Source: JADGGV01 sp035715725
GTDB lineage: Bacteria; Gemmatimonadota; Gemmatimonadetes; Longimicrobiales; RSA9
Assembly: GCA_035715725.1 (NCBI GenBank)
Contig: DASTKT010000002.1
Location: 1-47,977, forward strand
Direction of reading: 5' to 3'
Length of the DNA: 47,977 nucleotides
Both the position numbers and the translations under genes were made by a program. This document shows, one piece after another, positions 16,347 through 24,720 of this stretch; the stretch's first letter is position 1, and every line of letters begins with the position of its first letter. The notes beneath the pieces are model-generated. The model had not been told where the DNA came from, ran no database searches, and saw nothing but the letters and a program-made list of their open reading frames with translations.

Positions 16347-18644
16347 GTGTCGACGGCTGAAGAGACGGCCCGCCGCCTCGCGGCCCAGCAGGCGGTGACG
16401 CGCGCCCTGGCGGCGTCGGAGACGACCGAGGCCGCCGTGTGTGCCATCCTCCGCGCGGTCTGCCAGCACCTCGGCTGGGAGGTCGGCGCGTTCTGGCGGG
16501 TGCGCGACGGCGTGCTCGAGACCGAGCTGGTCTGGACCGATCCCAGCGCGGGCTCGTTCACGCCGTTCATCGAAGCGACGCGCCGCCTCCGGCTCGCGCG
16601 CGGCGAAGGTCTCCCCGGGCGCGTCTGGGCGACCGACGCTCCGGCGTGGCTCACGGACGTCGCGCAGGACCCGGACCTGCCACGGCGCTCCGCGGCCCGC
16701 GCCGTCGGCCTGCGCTCCGGCGTCGCCTTCCCGATCCGCGTCGGCCACGCCTTCTACGGCGTGCTGGAGTTCTTCACGCGCGAGCCACTGGAGCCCGATC
16801 CGGCCCTCTTGGACATGGCCGGGGCGATCGGCGACCAGATGGGCCTCTTCATCCAGCGGCGCCGCGCGGAGGATGCGCTGCGCGAGAGCGCGGAGCGCTT
16901 CCGGCTGCTGGCGCAGACCTCCTCCGACGTCATCGCCGTCATCGACGAGCACAGTACGATCCTGTCGATCAACCCGGCGGTCGAGGGTGTCTTCGGGTAC
17001 GCGCCGGCCGAGCTGATCGGGCGCTCGCTGAAGCTGCTCATGCCGCCGCGGATGCATGCCCGCCACGACGAGGGGATGCGTCTGTTCCTGGAGACGGGCG
17101 AGCGCCGGATCCCGTGGACGGGCGTGCTGCTGCCGGGGCTCCGAAAGGACGGCCGCGAGATCCCGCTCGAGATCTCGTTCGGCACGTTCCACCACGGTGA
17201 TGAGCGGGAATTCACCGGGATCATGCGGGACGTGTCCGAGCGCATCCTCCAGCAGCAGCGGCTCGAGGAGACGGCGACGGAGCTCGAGGCGACGGTCGAG
17301 GAGCTGGAGGAGCAGCGCGTGGTGGCCGAGCGCGCGCGAGCCGAGGCGGAGAAGGCCGCGGACTGGGCGCGCTTCCTGGCGGAGGCCGGGCGGGCGCTGG
17401 CCGGGTCGCTCGAGTACAGCACGACGCTGCGGACGCTGGCGCACGTGGTGATCCCGGCCGTCGGCGACTACTGCGCCGTCGACATCGTGGAGAAGGACGG
17501 CTCGATCCGACGGGCGAAGGTGGCGAGCCGCGAGGACCGAACGGAGGAGATCGAGCAATACCTCCGGCGCTACCCGCCGGCGGCGGACGCGCCGGTCGGC
17601 CCGTCGCACGTGATCCGGACCGGCGAGCCCGAGGTGTACCCGAAGGTGACGGACGAGCTGCTGCGCGCGGTCGCCCACGATCCCGAGCAGCTGGAGCTGC
17701 TGCGGGAGGCGGGGCTCCAGTCCGCGATCATCTTCCCGCTCATCGCGCGGGGCCGGACGCTGGGCGCGCTGACGGTGGCCACCGCCGGGTCGAGGCGCGT
17801 GTTCGACGCCAGCGACATCGACATCCTCGAGGGCCTGGCCGGTCGCGCCGCGCTCGCGCTCGACGCCGCGGAGCTGTACGAGGCGGCGCTCGCCGCGAGC
17901 CGGGCCAAGGCGAACTTCCTGGCCGTCATGAGCCACGAGCTGCGCACGCCGCTCACGGCCATCATGGGCTACACCGACATCCTCGACGCCGGCATCTCCG
18001 GGCCGATGAACGAGCGCCAGCGCGAGCAGCTCAAGCGGATCATGCTGAGCGCGCGCCACCTGCTCCAGCTCATCGACGAGATCCTGACGTTCTCGCGGCT
18101 CGAGGCCGGACGCGAGCGGGCGCGCCTCGAGCGCGTGCCGCTGCGCGAGTTCGTGCGGGAGACGGCGGCGCTCGTCCGACCGGCCGCCGCCGAGAAGCAC
18201 CTCCGCTTCGAGGTCCGGCTCCCGAAGACGGACGCGGACCTCGAGACCGATCCCGAGAAGCTCCGCCAGATCCTGCTCAACATCCTCTTCAACGCCATCA
18301 AGTTCACGCGGGAAGGGAAGGTGACGCTCGGCGTCGCCGTCGAGGACGACGAGCTCGTCTTCCAGATCGACGACACCGGCGTCGGCATCCCCGCCGAGCA
18401 CCTCGAGAGGATCTTCGAGCCGTTCTGGCAGGTGGAGGACGCCATGACGCGGCATGCGGGCGGGACGGGGCTGGGGCTGAGCGTGGCGCGGCGGCTCGCG
18501 GAGCTGCTCGGCGGGCAGATCGGCGTCCAGAGCACGCCCGGCACCGGCACCCGCGTCACCGTGCGGCTCCCTCGGGACGGCGGGCGCGAGGCCACGGACG
18601 CGGCGTCCCGGCTCGCGCCCGAGGAGCGCGGGGCCGCCGACTAG
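16347..18644 (+). CDS. Cytosolic sensor histidine kinase (GAF-PAS-GAF-HisKA-HATPase)
   Basis: A 765-residue hybrid-input sensor kinase without membrane segments. Order: GAF domain (about 10-175), PAS domain (about 180-300), coiled-coil linker (about 300-350), second GAF (about 350-510), HisKA with phospho-acceptor H530 in AVMSHELRTPLTA, and an HATPase_c domain with NILFNAIKFT (N box), DDTGVGI (G1) and GTGLGLSV (G2). No receiver domain and no response regulator gene lies next to it, so the partner is elsewhere. The start is a GTG with a weak ribosome site. Its TAG stop shares the CTAG with the convergent small gene. Confidence 0.9.
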   Translation: MSTAEETARRLAAQQAVTRALAASETTEAAVCAILRAVCQHLGWEVGAFWRVRDGVLETELVWTDPSAGSFTPFIEATRRLRLARGEGLPGRVWATDAPAWLTDVAQDPDLPRRSAARAVGLRSGVAFPIRVGHAFYGVLEFFTREPLEPDPALLDMAGAIGDQMGLFIQRRRAEDALRESAERFRLLAQTSSDVIAVIDEHSTILSINPAVEGVFGYAPAELIGRSLKLLMPPRMHARHDEGMRLFLETGERRIPWTGVLLPGLRKDGREIPLEISFGTFHHGDEREFTGIMRDVSERILQQQRLEETATELEATVEELEEQRVVAERARAEAEKAADWARFLAEAGRALAGSLEYSTTLRTLAHVVIPAVGDYCAVDIVEKDGSIRRAKVASREDRTEEIEQYLRRYPPAADAPVGPSHVIRTGEPEVYPKVTDELLRAVAHDPEQLELLREAGLQSAIIFPLIARGRTLGALTVATAGSRRVFDASDIDILEGLAGRAALALDAAELYEAALAASRAKANFLAVMSHELRTPLTAIMGYTDILDAGISGPMNERQREQLKRIMLSARHLLQLIDEILTFSRLEAGRERARLERVPLREFVRETAALVRPAAAEKHLRFEVRLPKTDADLETDPEKLRQILLNILFNAIKFTREGKVTLGVAVEDDELVFQIDDTGVGIPAEHLERIFEPFWQVEDAMTRHAGGTGLGLSVARRLAELLGGQIGVQSTPGTGTRVTVRLPRDGGREATDAASRLAPEERGAAD

Positions 18645-18841
18645 CGCCCCAGCCGCTCGAGGACCATGGCGAACGCGACGGAGCCGCCCACGGTCACGAG
18701 CAGCGCCGCGAGGATCACGACGAGCAGCACGCCGAGCGCGCCCAGGGCGCGCAGGATCGTGCGCACCTCGTCGCGCCGCGCCACCCGCGCGACGACCTCC
18801 TGGATCAGCCGCTCCGCAGCCGTCTCGTGGCTGCTCCGCAT
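18641..18841 (-). CDS. Small membrane protein (66 aa)
   Basis: A 66-residue protein with an amphipathic, charged N-terminal half (ETAAERLIQEVVARVARRDEV) and one long hydrophobic segment (about 30-58). A GGGGAGG ribosome site lies eight bases before the ATG. Its stop codon and that of the convergent histidine kinase share the palindrome CTAG. Function is unknown; a kinase-associated or phage-shock-like role cannot be supported. Confidence 0.6.
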   Translation of the reverse strand: MRSSHETAAERLIQEVVARVARRDEVRTILRALGALGVLLVVILAALLVTVGGSVAFAMVLERLGR

Positions 18842-19295
18842 CGACACACCTCCCCGCGCTCCGCCGCCTGCCGACCCGGTGACGGCGCCCGCCGCCGAAC
18901 CTCCGATCTCCCTCGATGCACCGCTCGGGCCGTGCCCGCGAGGACGCGACCACACCGCCGAGCGGAGACCGGCAACACCTCGAAAATTCGCCTGTCACGG
19001 ATCGTGACACGGGCCGTGTCACGGGGCAATACGTCGCGCCGCGGCGCGCCGTTACCGTTCGTAACGGAGCGCGTGCCACGGCCGGTCGAATTGAAGCGGG
19101 CGCCTGGAGTTACGGGTCGGTCGGACTCCTCGCGGGCGGGCGGTATGGCTCGTGCTTCGCCCGCCGGTGGAACCCACAACGTCCGTCGCGGCACTCGGGA
19201 CCCCCGGGCTCGGCCGAACGGCCGCCGCCCCGGCGGCACCGGTCGCCTGGAGGATCTGGATCATGCGCTCGACGATCGCCCGGAAGGAGGCGACC
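18842..19295. other. Divergent promoter region with three dyads
   Basis: A 450-base gap between the 66-residue membrane protein and the zinc-ribbon gene. A cluster of three palindromes lies at 18993-19009, 19004-19022 and 19049-19067. The rest shows no gene. Confidence 0.45.
18993..19067. promoter_or_regulatory. Cluster of operator-like dyads
   Basis: TGTCACG/CGTGACA (18993-18999, 19003-19009) overlaps GTGACACG/CGTGTCAC (19004-19011, 19015-19022). A third dyad, CCGTTAC/GTAACGG (19049-19055, 19061-19067), follows. The repeated GTGACAC half-site suggests a dimeric regulator binding next to the divergent promoters. Confidence 0.45.
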
Positions 19296-19520
19296 ATGCT
19301 GAACGTCTCGCCCGCGCCGGCCGTGCCGATCAAGGCAAGGTGCGCCTGCCACACGTCGCGGACCCTGCCGGTCTGGCTCGTCACCGACGCGCTCACCGTG
19401 CTGCGGGAGCGCCTGTCGGGCGCGCTCGAGCCGGACCAGCCCGTGCTGACGTACCGCTGCCGGTCGTGCAAGCAGATCATCGCGCTGAGCGCGCGGGATC
19501 TGTTCCTGACCGGCGACTGA
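19296..19520 (+). CDS. Small zinc-ribbon-like protein (74 aa)
   Basis: A 74-residue protein whose ATG at 19296 follows an ideal AAGGAGG site at six bases. It has paired cysteines, CAC near residue 16 and CRSC near residue 55, the latter in YRCRSCKQIIALSARD. This could form a zinc ribbon resembling small Com-like or other nucleic-acid-binding proteins. The ORF is open further upstream, but the ribosome site fixes this start. No neighbour suggests its role. Confidence 0.6.
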   Translation: MLNVSPAPAVPIKARCACHTSRTLPVWLVTDALTVLRERLSGALEPDQPVLTYRCRSCKQIIALSARDLFLTGD

Positions 19521-19659
19521 GGCCGAGAGAGGGCCCGCCGGGCTTGGCGGGGCGGTGAAGTGGTCGCCGCCCGCGCACGCGGCCGGCACGCCCGCTCGAG
19601 GATCTCGAGCGCCTCTCCCCGCGCAGCATCGCGCCGCGGAACGCCCGCTCGCCCACCCC

Positions 19660-19697
19660 GGGGGCGGCCATCGTGGATGGCTGCCCCCGCGTGTTTT
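19660..19697 (+). terminator. Intrinsic-terminator-like hairpin in non-coding DNA
   Basis: A 13-bp stem with one G-T pair (19660-19672 with 19676-19688), a GTG loop, then GCGTGTTTT. It lies 140 bases after the nearest gene and after that gene's own hairpin, so it may end a small RNA. Confidence 0.55.
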
Positions 19698-20115
19698 CTA
19701 CAGGCGTCCGTATGGAACATTCCGGAACATCCGTCGCGCCACGTTCCGATACGGCGGGGGCCGGCGCCCCGGCGCCGCCGGTTCCGGGGCGGCGCATGGA
19801 AGTGCAATGGGCGACGCCGAATAGGCAGGGGGTAACGCGGCGCGGCGCGGGTCGGAACGCGCCGTGCCATGCGGGGGGAGCGACCGACCCCTCCGTCCCT
19901 GATCCGCTCCGAACCGAGTGCGTCGTCAGCGCCGAGGGGAAGCTCGCCGACGGGATTCATCGCGAGGCGGCAGCACGAGCTTCGGGCCGTCGGCGAGCCG
20001 GTAGCGGCTCGACCCGCGATGTCGCGGGCGCGCCGATGTGCCGTCCGGAGATGGGACTGCGGTTCGCGGGTGACGGTGCCCGCGGACGGGCGATGCGGCT
20101 CGCCGTGGATTCCCA

Positions 20116-20149
20116 CCCGCACAGGGGCGCAGCACGGCCCCTGTGCGGG
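20116..20149. repeat. Perfect 13-bp hairpin
   Basis: CCCGCACAGGGGC at 20116-20128 pairs fully with 20137-20149 across an eight-base loop. It lies about 110 bases upstream of the 54-residue membrane protein and has no T run. Confidence 0.7.
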
Positions 20150-20256
20150 GACACGGACCGGGGGGTGCGGGGGGAGCGAGGCGCGGCCTCCTCCGTTCGT
20201 CAGTGGGCGCGGGGCGGGAGCCCCGGCGCGGAACCCTCAGCCCGAGGTGGGGCCCG

Positions 20257-20421
20257 ATGGCGACGATCCTGAACGCGATCATCAAGTTCCTGGGCGAGCA
20301 GGTCGGGGCGGCAGGCTATGCGCTGACGCACAGCGTCTCGGCGCCGGCGTTCGTGGTGACGGCGCTGGCGGTCGCGGCGTTCGGCGTCGTGCTGATCCGG
20401 GCGACGCGACCGCGCGGCTGA
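20257..20421 (+). CDS. Small membrane protein (54 aa)
   Basis: A 54-residue protein with an amphipathic first half (ILNAIIKFLGEQVGAAG) and one membrane helix (about residues 29-47) ending in an Arg-rich tail. A GAGGTGG site precedes the ATG at 20257. No family is recognised. It sits just upstream of the metH promoter on the same strand. Confidence 0.5.
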   Translation: MATILNAIIKFLGEQVGAAGYALTHSVSAPAFVVTALAVAAFGVVLIRATRPRG

Positions 20422-20448
20422 CGCGCGGGACCGGGGGGCGGGCGCGGC

Positions 20449-20477
20449 TTGACCCGCACACCCCGGCGGGGTACCTT
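20449..20477 (+). promoter_or_regulatory. Sigma70-type promoter for the metH leader
   Basis: TTGACC (20449-20454), a 17-base spacer and TACCTT (20472-20477) give a near-consensus promoter. The transcript would start near 20484, just before the riboswitch-like element. Confidence 0.6.
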
Positions 20478-20497
20478 GCAGGAACAGTTGAGTCGTA

Positions 20498-20574
20498 CGG
20501 CGGATGGATTTGCGTGGCCGCTTGCTACCGCCGGACATCGCCCCGAGGCGACGTCGAAACAAAAGCCTAAAGTG
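20498..20574 (+). ncRNA. SAM-II (SAM-alpha)-like riboswitch in the metH leader
   Basis: The SAM-II core motifs appear in the correct order: P1 strand CGGCGG (20498-20503), loop motif GGATTTG, then GCTTGC, P1 return strand CCGCCG (20528-20533), AAACAA and CTAAAG. The family is an H-type pseudoknot that binds S-adenosylmethionine and represses methionine genes. Here an additional hairpin (GAC-TCGCC/GGCGA-GTC at 20534-20555) is inserted between P1 and the AAACAA segment. The downstream terminator suggests transcriptional control. The call rests on motif recall, not on a covariance search. Confidence 0.65.
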
Positions 20575-20599
20575 CCGGGACAGGTTACAGGCGTTGCGA

Positions 20600-20631
20600 C
20601 CCCCCGCACTGGAAGTGGCCGGGGGGTTTTT
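20600..20631 (+). terminator. Leader terminator before metH
   Basis: A CCCCCCGCACT stem pairs with AGTGGCCGGGGGG, with a small bulge, and is followed by TTTTT. It lies 20 bases before the metH start codon, as expected for riboswitch-controlled attenuation. Confidence 0.75.
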
Positions 20632-20651
20632 CGTTTCCGCGAGCGGAGGCC

Positions 20652-23600
20652 ATGGGAGAGAGCCGCTATCTCGGGCTCCTGAGGGAGCGGGTGCTGGTCT
20701 ACGACGGCGCGATGGGCACGAGCATCCAGGCGCTCGGGCTCGGCGCGGCCGACTTCGGTGGGCCGGCGCTGGAGGGGTGCAACGACCACCTCGTGCTGTC
20801 GCGCCCGGACGTGATCGAGGAGATCCACGCGTCGTACCTGCGCGTCGGGTGCGACGTGGTCGAGACCGACACGTTCCGCTCCAATCGATTGACGCTGCGG
20901 GAGTACGGGCTGCAGGACCGCGTGGTGGAGCTGAACCGGGCGGCGGCGGCGCTGGCGCGGGGCGTGGCGGACCGGTTCGCGACGGCGGAGCGGCCGCGCT
21001 TCGTGGCGGGGAGCATCGGCCCGAGCGGACTGCTGCCGAGCACGTCGGACCCGACGCTCGGCGCGATCACGTACGACGAGCTGGCGGACGTCTTCGCCGA
21101 GCAGGCGCGGGGGTTGGTCGAGGGGGGCGCGGACGTCCTGCTCATCGAGACGAGCCAGGACATCCTGGAGGTGAAGGCGCAGATCGCCGGGATCCGGCGC
21201 TACCTGCGCGAGGCCGGCCGGCAGGTCCCGATCCAGGCGCAGGTCACGCTGGACACGTCGGGGCGCATGCTGCTCGGCACCGACATCGCCGCGGCGATGG
21301 TGATCCTCGAGGCGCTGCGCGTGGACGTGATCGGGCTGAACTGCTCGACGGGCCCGGACCACATGCGCCAGCCGGTGCGCTACCTGTGCGAGAACTCGCG
21401 GCTGCCGATCAGCGTGATCCCGAACGCGGGGATCCCGCACAACGACGGCGGGCGCGCGATCTACCCGCTCTCGCCGGAGGAGCTGGCGGAGGCGCACGAG
21501 GAGTTCGTCGCGAAGTTCGGCGTGAACATCGTGGGCGGCTGCTGCGGCACGACGCCGGAGCACCTGCGGCTCGTGGTCGAGCGCGTCTGGGGGCGGGCGC
21601 CGCTCCCCCGCGCGGCGCCGCGCGTGCCCAGGCTCGCCTCGGCCATGACGGCGACGACGATGGTGCAGGATCCGCCGCCGGCGCTCATCGGCGAGCGCGT
21701 GAACTCGCAGGGCTCGCGCGCGGTGAAGCGCCTGCTCCTGGCCGACGACTACGAGGGCATCCTCGAGGTGGCGCGGGGCCAGGTGGACGGGGGCGCGCAC
21801 CTGCTCGACGTGTGCGTGGCGCTGACGGAGCGCGCGGACGAGGCCGAGCAGATGCGGCGGCTCGTGAAGCTGCTGGCGCAGGGCGTCGAGGCGCCGCTCA
21901 TGATCGACACGACCGAGGTCGACGTCGTCGAGGCGGCGCTGAAGCAGTACCCGGGACGCGCCGTCGTCAACTCGATCAACCTGGAGAACGGGCGCAAGCG
22001 GATCGACTCCGTGCTCCCCCACGTCGTCCAGCACGGCGCCGCGGTCGTCGCGCTCACGATCGACGAGGAGGGGATGGCCAAGACGGCGGAGCGGAAGCTC
22101 GCCGTGGCGCGGCGGATCCACGACATCGCCACCAGCGAGTTCGGCCTCGCGCCGGAGGACCTGATCTTCGACGATCTCACGTTCACGCTGGCGACCGGCG
22201 ACGCCGAGTTCCGCCGCAGCGCGATCGAGACGATCGACGGGATCCGCCGGATCAAGACCGAGCTGCCCGGCGTGCTGACGTCGCTCGGCGTCTCGAACGT
22301 CTCCTTCGGGCTGGCCAAGCACGCGCGGGCGGTGCTGAACTCGGTGTTCCTGCACCACTGCGTCGAGGCCGGCCTCGACATGGCGATCGTGAACCCGGCG
22401 CACATCACGCCGTACGCCGAGATCCCGGCGGAGCAGCGCCAGCTCGCGGACGACCTGATCTTCGACCGTAGCGAGGACGCGCTGGCGCGGTTCATCGCGT
22501 TCTACGAGGCGAACGCGGTGGAGGAGGAGACCGCCGCGGACCCGACGGAGGGGATGACGCCCGACGCGGCGGTGCACTGGATGATCCTGCACCGGAAGAA
22601 GGAGGGGATCGAGGGGTGGGTGGACGCGGCGATCCTGTCGAGGATGAATCCGGCTGCGGAGGAGGGGGCGGGGGCGGAGGGGCGGGCCGCCTCCCGTGAC
22701 CGCGCCGCCGTCGCCGTGCTCAACACCGTCCTCCTCCCGGCGATGAAGGAGGTCGGCGACAAGTTCGGGGCGGGGGAGCTGATCCTGCCGTTCGTGCTGC
22801 AGTCGGCGGAGGTGATGAAGCGGGCGGTGGCGCGGCTCGAGACATACCTGGACAAGGTCGAGGGGCAGACGAAGGGGAAGGTCGTGCTCGCCACGGTGTA
22901 CGGGGACGTGCACGACATCGGCAAGTCGCTGGTCTTCACGATCCTGACGAACAACGGCTACACGGTCTACGACCTGGGAAAGCAGGTCCCGGTCGACACG
23001 ATCATCGCGAAGGCGGTGGAGGTCGGCGCGGACGCGATCGGGCTGTCGGCGCTGCTCGTCTCGACGTCGAAGCAGATGCCGCTGTGCGTGCAGGAGCTGA
23101 ACCGGCGGGGGCTGGAGTTCCCGGTGCTGTGCGGCGGCGCGGCGATCAACCCCTCGTTCGTGCGGACGGCGTCGTTCGTGGACGCGGAGCGGGGCGAGCT
23201 GTACCCGCCCGGCGTGTGGTACTGCAAGGACGCGTTCGAGGGGCTCGCGGCGGTGGAGGCGCTGGTGGACCCGGGGCGGCGCGAGGCGTTCGTCACGGAG
23301 CGGCACCGGGACGTGGTGGAGGGCGTCGCGAAGCGCGCGGCGCTGCAGGAGCGGGCGCGGGCGGCGCGGCCGCGAAGCGCCGCCGCGCCGTCCCGCGAGG
23401 TCGAGATCCCGGCGCCGCCGTTCTGGGGCGTGAAGCTGCTGGAGCGCATCCCGCTCACGGAGCTGTACGAGCTGATCGACCTGAACACGCTCTACCGGCT
23501 GCACTGGGGCGCGAAGAACGCGAAGGGCGCCGAGTGGGAGCGGCTGGTGCGCGAGGAGTTCGAGCCGCGGCTGCGTCGCTACCAGCAGGAGGCGCAGACC

Positions 23601-24185
23601 GGCCGCTGGGTGACGGTGCGGGGGGTGTACGGCTACTTCCCGGCGCTCGCGGCGGGCGACGACCTCGTCGTCTACGACCCGGCGTCGCCGTCGAGCGAGG
23701 CCGGGCGCTTCGAGTTCCCGCGGCAGGACGACCGGGAGGAGCTGTGCCTGGCGGACTACTTCGCCGCGGGCGACGCGAGCGGGCGGTCCGACGCCGGCTC
23801 GAACGGCAAGCGCGACGTCGTCGCGTTGCAGCTCGTGACGATCGGCGACCGGCTGCTGGACCGCTCGCAGGCGCTCATGCAGGGCGGCGACTACACGGAG
23901 GGCTACTACCTGCACGGCTTCGGCGTGCGGCTGGCCGAGGCGGCGGCGGAATGGCTGAACCGGCGCATCCGCGCGGAGCTGGGGCTGCCCGGATCGCGGG
24001 GCCTGAGGTACTCCTGGGGCTACCCGGCGTGTCCGGACCACCGGCAGCACCACGTGCTGTTCCGGCTGCTGCCGGCGCGGGAGCGGTTGGGGATGGAGGT
24101 GACGGAAGCGGGCGCGCTCGTGCCGGAGCTGTCGACGGCGGCGCTGGTGGTGCACCATCCGGAGGCGAAGTACTTCGCGACGTGA
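20652..24185 (+). CDS. metH: Cobalamin-dependent methionine synthase
   Basis: Transfers methyl from 5-methyl-THF through methylcobalamin to homocysteine. 1177 residues with all four modules. The homocysteine domain (about 1-320) has zinc cysteines in NCSTGPDH and VGGCCGTTPEH. The pterin domain is at about 335-600. The cobalamin cap and binding domain (about 640-890) has the His ligand in DVHDIGKSLV. The AdoMet reactivation domain (about 920-1177) includes RYSWGYPACPDH near the C-terminus. The ATG follows GGAGG closely (two bases). It is preceded by a promoter, SAM-II-like element and terminator. Downstream, an S23 cassette separates it from the MetF fusion. Confidence 0.95.
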   Translation: MGESRYLGLLRERVLVYDGAMGTSIQALGLGAADFGGPALEGCNDHLVLSRPDVIEEIHASYLRVGCDVVETDTFRSNRLTLREYGLQDRVVELNRAAAALARGVADRFATAERPRFVAGSIGPSGLLPSTSDPTLGAITYDELADVFAEQARGLVEGGADVLLIETSQDILEVKAQIAGIRRYLREAGRQVPIQAQVTLDTSGRMLLGTDIAAAMVILEALRVDVIGLNCSTGPDHMRQPVRYLCENSRLPISVIPNAGIPHNDGGRAIYPLSPEELAEAHEEFVAKFGVNIVGGCCGTTPEHLRLVVERVWGRAPLPRAAPRVPRLASAMTATTMVQDPPPALIGERVNSQGSRAVKRLLLADDYEGILEVARGQVDGGAHLLDVCVALTERADEAEQMRRLVKLLAQGVEAPLMIDTTEVDVVEAALKQYPGRAVVNSINLENGRKRIDSVLPHVVQHGAAVVALTIDEEGMAKTAERKLAVARRIHDIATSEFGLAPEDLIFDDLTFTLATGDAEFRRSAIETIDGIRRIKTELPGVLTSLGVSNVSFGLAKHARAVLNSVFLHHCVEAGLDMAIVNPAHITPYAEIPAEQRQLADDLIFDRSEDALARFIAFYEANAVEEETAADPTEGMTPDAAVHWMILHRKKEGIEGWVDAAILSRMNPAAEEGAGAEGRAASRDRAAVAVLNTVLLPAMKEVGDKFGAGELILPFVLQSAEVMKRAVARLETYLDKVEGQTKGKVVLATVYGDVHDIGKSLVFTILTNNGYTVYDLGKQVPVDTIIAKAVEVGADAIGLSALLVSTSKQMPLCVQELNRRGLEFPVLCGGAAINPSFVRTASFVDAERGELYPPGVWYCKDAFEGLAAVEALVDPGRREAFVTERHRDVVEGVAKRAALQERARAARPRSAAAPSREVEIPAPPFWGVKLLERIPLTELYELIDLNTLYRLHWGAKNAKGAEWERLVREEFEPRLRRYQQEAQTGRWVTVRGVYGYFPALAAGDDLVVYDPASPSSEAGRFEFPRQDDREELCLADYFAAGDASGRSDAGSNGKRDVVALQLVTIGDRLLDRSQALMQGGDYTEGYYLHGFGVRLAEAAAEWLNRRIRAELGLPGSRGLRYSWGYPACPDHRQHHVLFRLLPARERLGMEVTEAGALVPELSTAALVVHHPEAKYFAT

Positions 24186-24194
24186 GGCGGTCCC

Positions 24195-24224
24195 CCTCCG
24201 CCTCCGCGCCCGCCTCCGCCTCCG
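24195..24224. repeat. Left inverted repeat of S23 cassette 1
   Basis: Five hexamers: two CCTCCG, one CGCCCG and two CCTCCG. A sixth CCTCCG follows to 24230. It is an exact inverted copy of 24640-24669, including the position of the odd hexamer. It starts nine bases after the metH stop. Confidence 0.9.
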
Positions 24225-24248
24225 CCTCCGAAAGGACGTTTGTCGATC

Positions 24249-24719
24249 ATGACGCGGTTCGATCACCAACGCCTGGACGTCTACAACGTCGCGATCCAGT
24301 TCGTCGCGACGGCGCACGGGCTCGTGAAGCGTATGCCCCGCGGCAATGGGCATCTCGTCGACCAGCTCCTACGTTCGGCGACGTCCGTTCCGCTGAACAT
24401 CGCCGAAGGCGCTGGGGAGTTCAGCAAGCCGGAGAAGGCGCGGTTCTACCGCATGGCTCGCAGGTCCGCGACCGAGTGCGCCGCGATCCTCGACGTCCTC
24501 GAGGTTCTGCGGCTCGCCGAGGGGACGGACCTGGCCTCGGGTCGCGAGCAATTGGACCGTGTGGTAGCCATGCTGACGCCGATGACGCGATTGGACGAAC
24601 GGGCGGAGTCCGGGCGAGGCGGCCTGGTACGCGAACGGCCGGAGGCGGAGGCGGGCGCGGAGGCGGAGGCGGAACAACAGTCGGATTCGGAGGCGGATCC
24701 GGATGCGGGAGCGTATTGA
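24249..24719 (+). CDS. S23/four-helix-bundle (23S rRNA IVP-like) protein, cassette 1
   Basis: A 156-residue helical protein of the S23/four-helix-bundle family known from rRNA intervening sequences. The core (residues 1-125) has FDHQRLDVYNVA, the signature SVPLNIAEGAGEFS, and KARFYRMARRSATECAAIL. The tail from about residue 130 is an EA-rich low-complexity stretch encoded by the right inverted repeat. The ATG at 24249 aligns residue for residue with its paralogue at 43656; an in-frame TTG lies at 24240. The stop ends one base before the ATG of the next gene. The family's role is not established; nucleic-acid binding is suspected. Confidence 0.85.
   Translation: MTRFDHQRLDVYNVAIQFVATAHGLVKRMPRGNGHLVDQLLRSATSVPLNIAEGAGEFSKPEKARFYRMARRSATECAAILDVLEVLRLAEGTDLASGREQLDRVVAMLTPMTRLDERAESGRGGLVRERPEAEAGAEAEAEQQSDSEADPDAGAY
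24640..24669. repeat. Right inverted repeat of S23 cassette 1
   Basis: CGGAGG twice, CGGGCG, CGGAGG twice: a perfect complement of 24195-24224. It lies inside the S23 reading frame and encodes its Glu/Ala tail. Degenerate hexamers continue to about 24703. Confidence 0.9.
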
Positions 24720-24720
24720 C

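Larger units (their letters stand above)
19521..20256. other. Long gap with several hairpins, no gene seen
   Basis: About 735 bases. It holds a likely terminator for the zinc-ribbon gene (stem CCCGCC/GGCGGG at 19534-19551), a strong hairpin with a T-rich tail at 19660-19697, an imperfect dyad CCGTATGGAAC/GTTCCGATACGG (19708-19754), and a perfect 13-bp hairpin at 20116-20149. No credible coding frame was found; a small RNA ending at 19697 is possible. Confidence 0.45.

Noticed and set aside
20498..20631. Cobalamin riboswitch ahead of metH
   Set aside because: The B12 box and its usual conserved core are absent; the SAM-II motif set fits much better.
20316..24353. 1345-codon open frame on the minus strand opposite metH
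   Set aside because: An antisense shadow of GC-rich codons; Arg/His/Pro/Leu-rich translation with no domain.
24195..24719. Insertion sequence interpretation of the S23 cassette
   Set aside because: There is no transposase and no obvious target-site duplication; the only protein is the four-helix bundle, so I describe it as an inverted-repeat cassette only.
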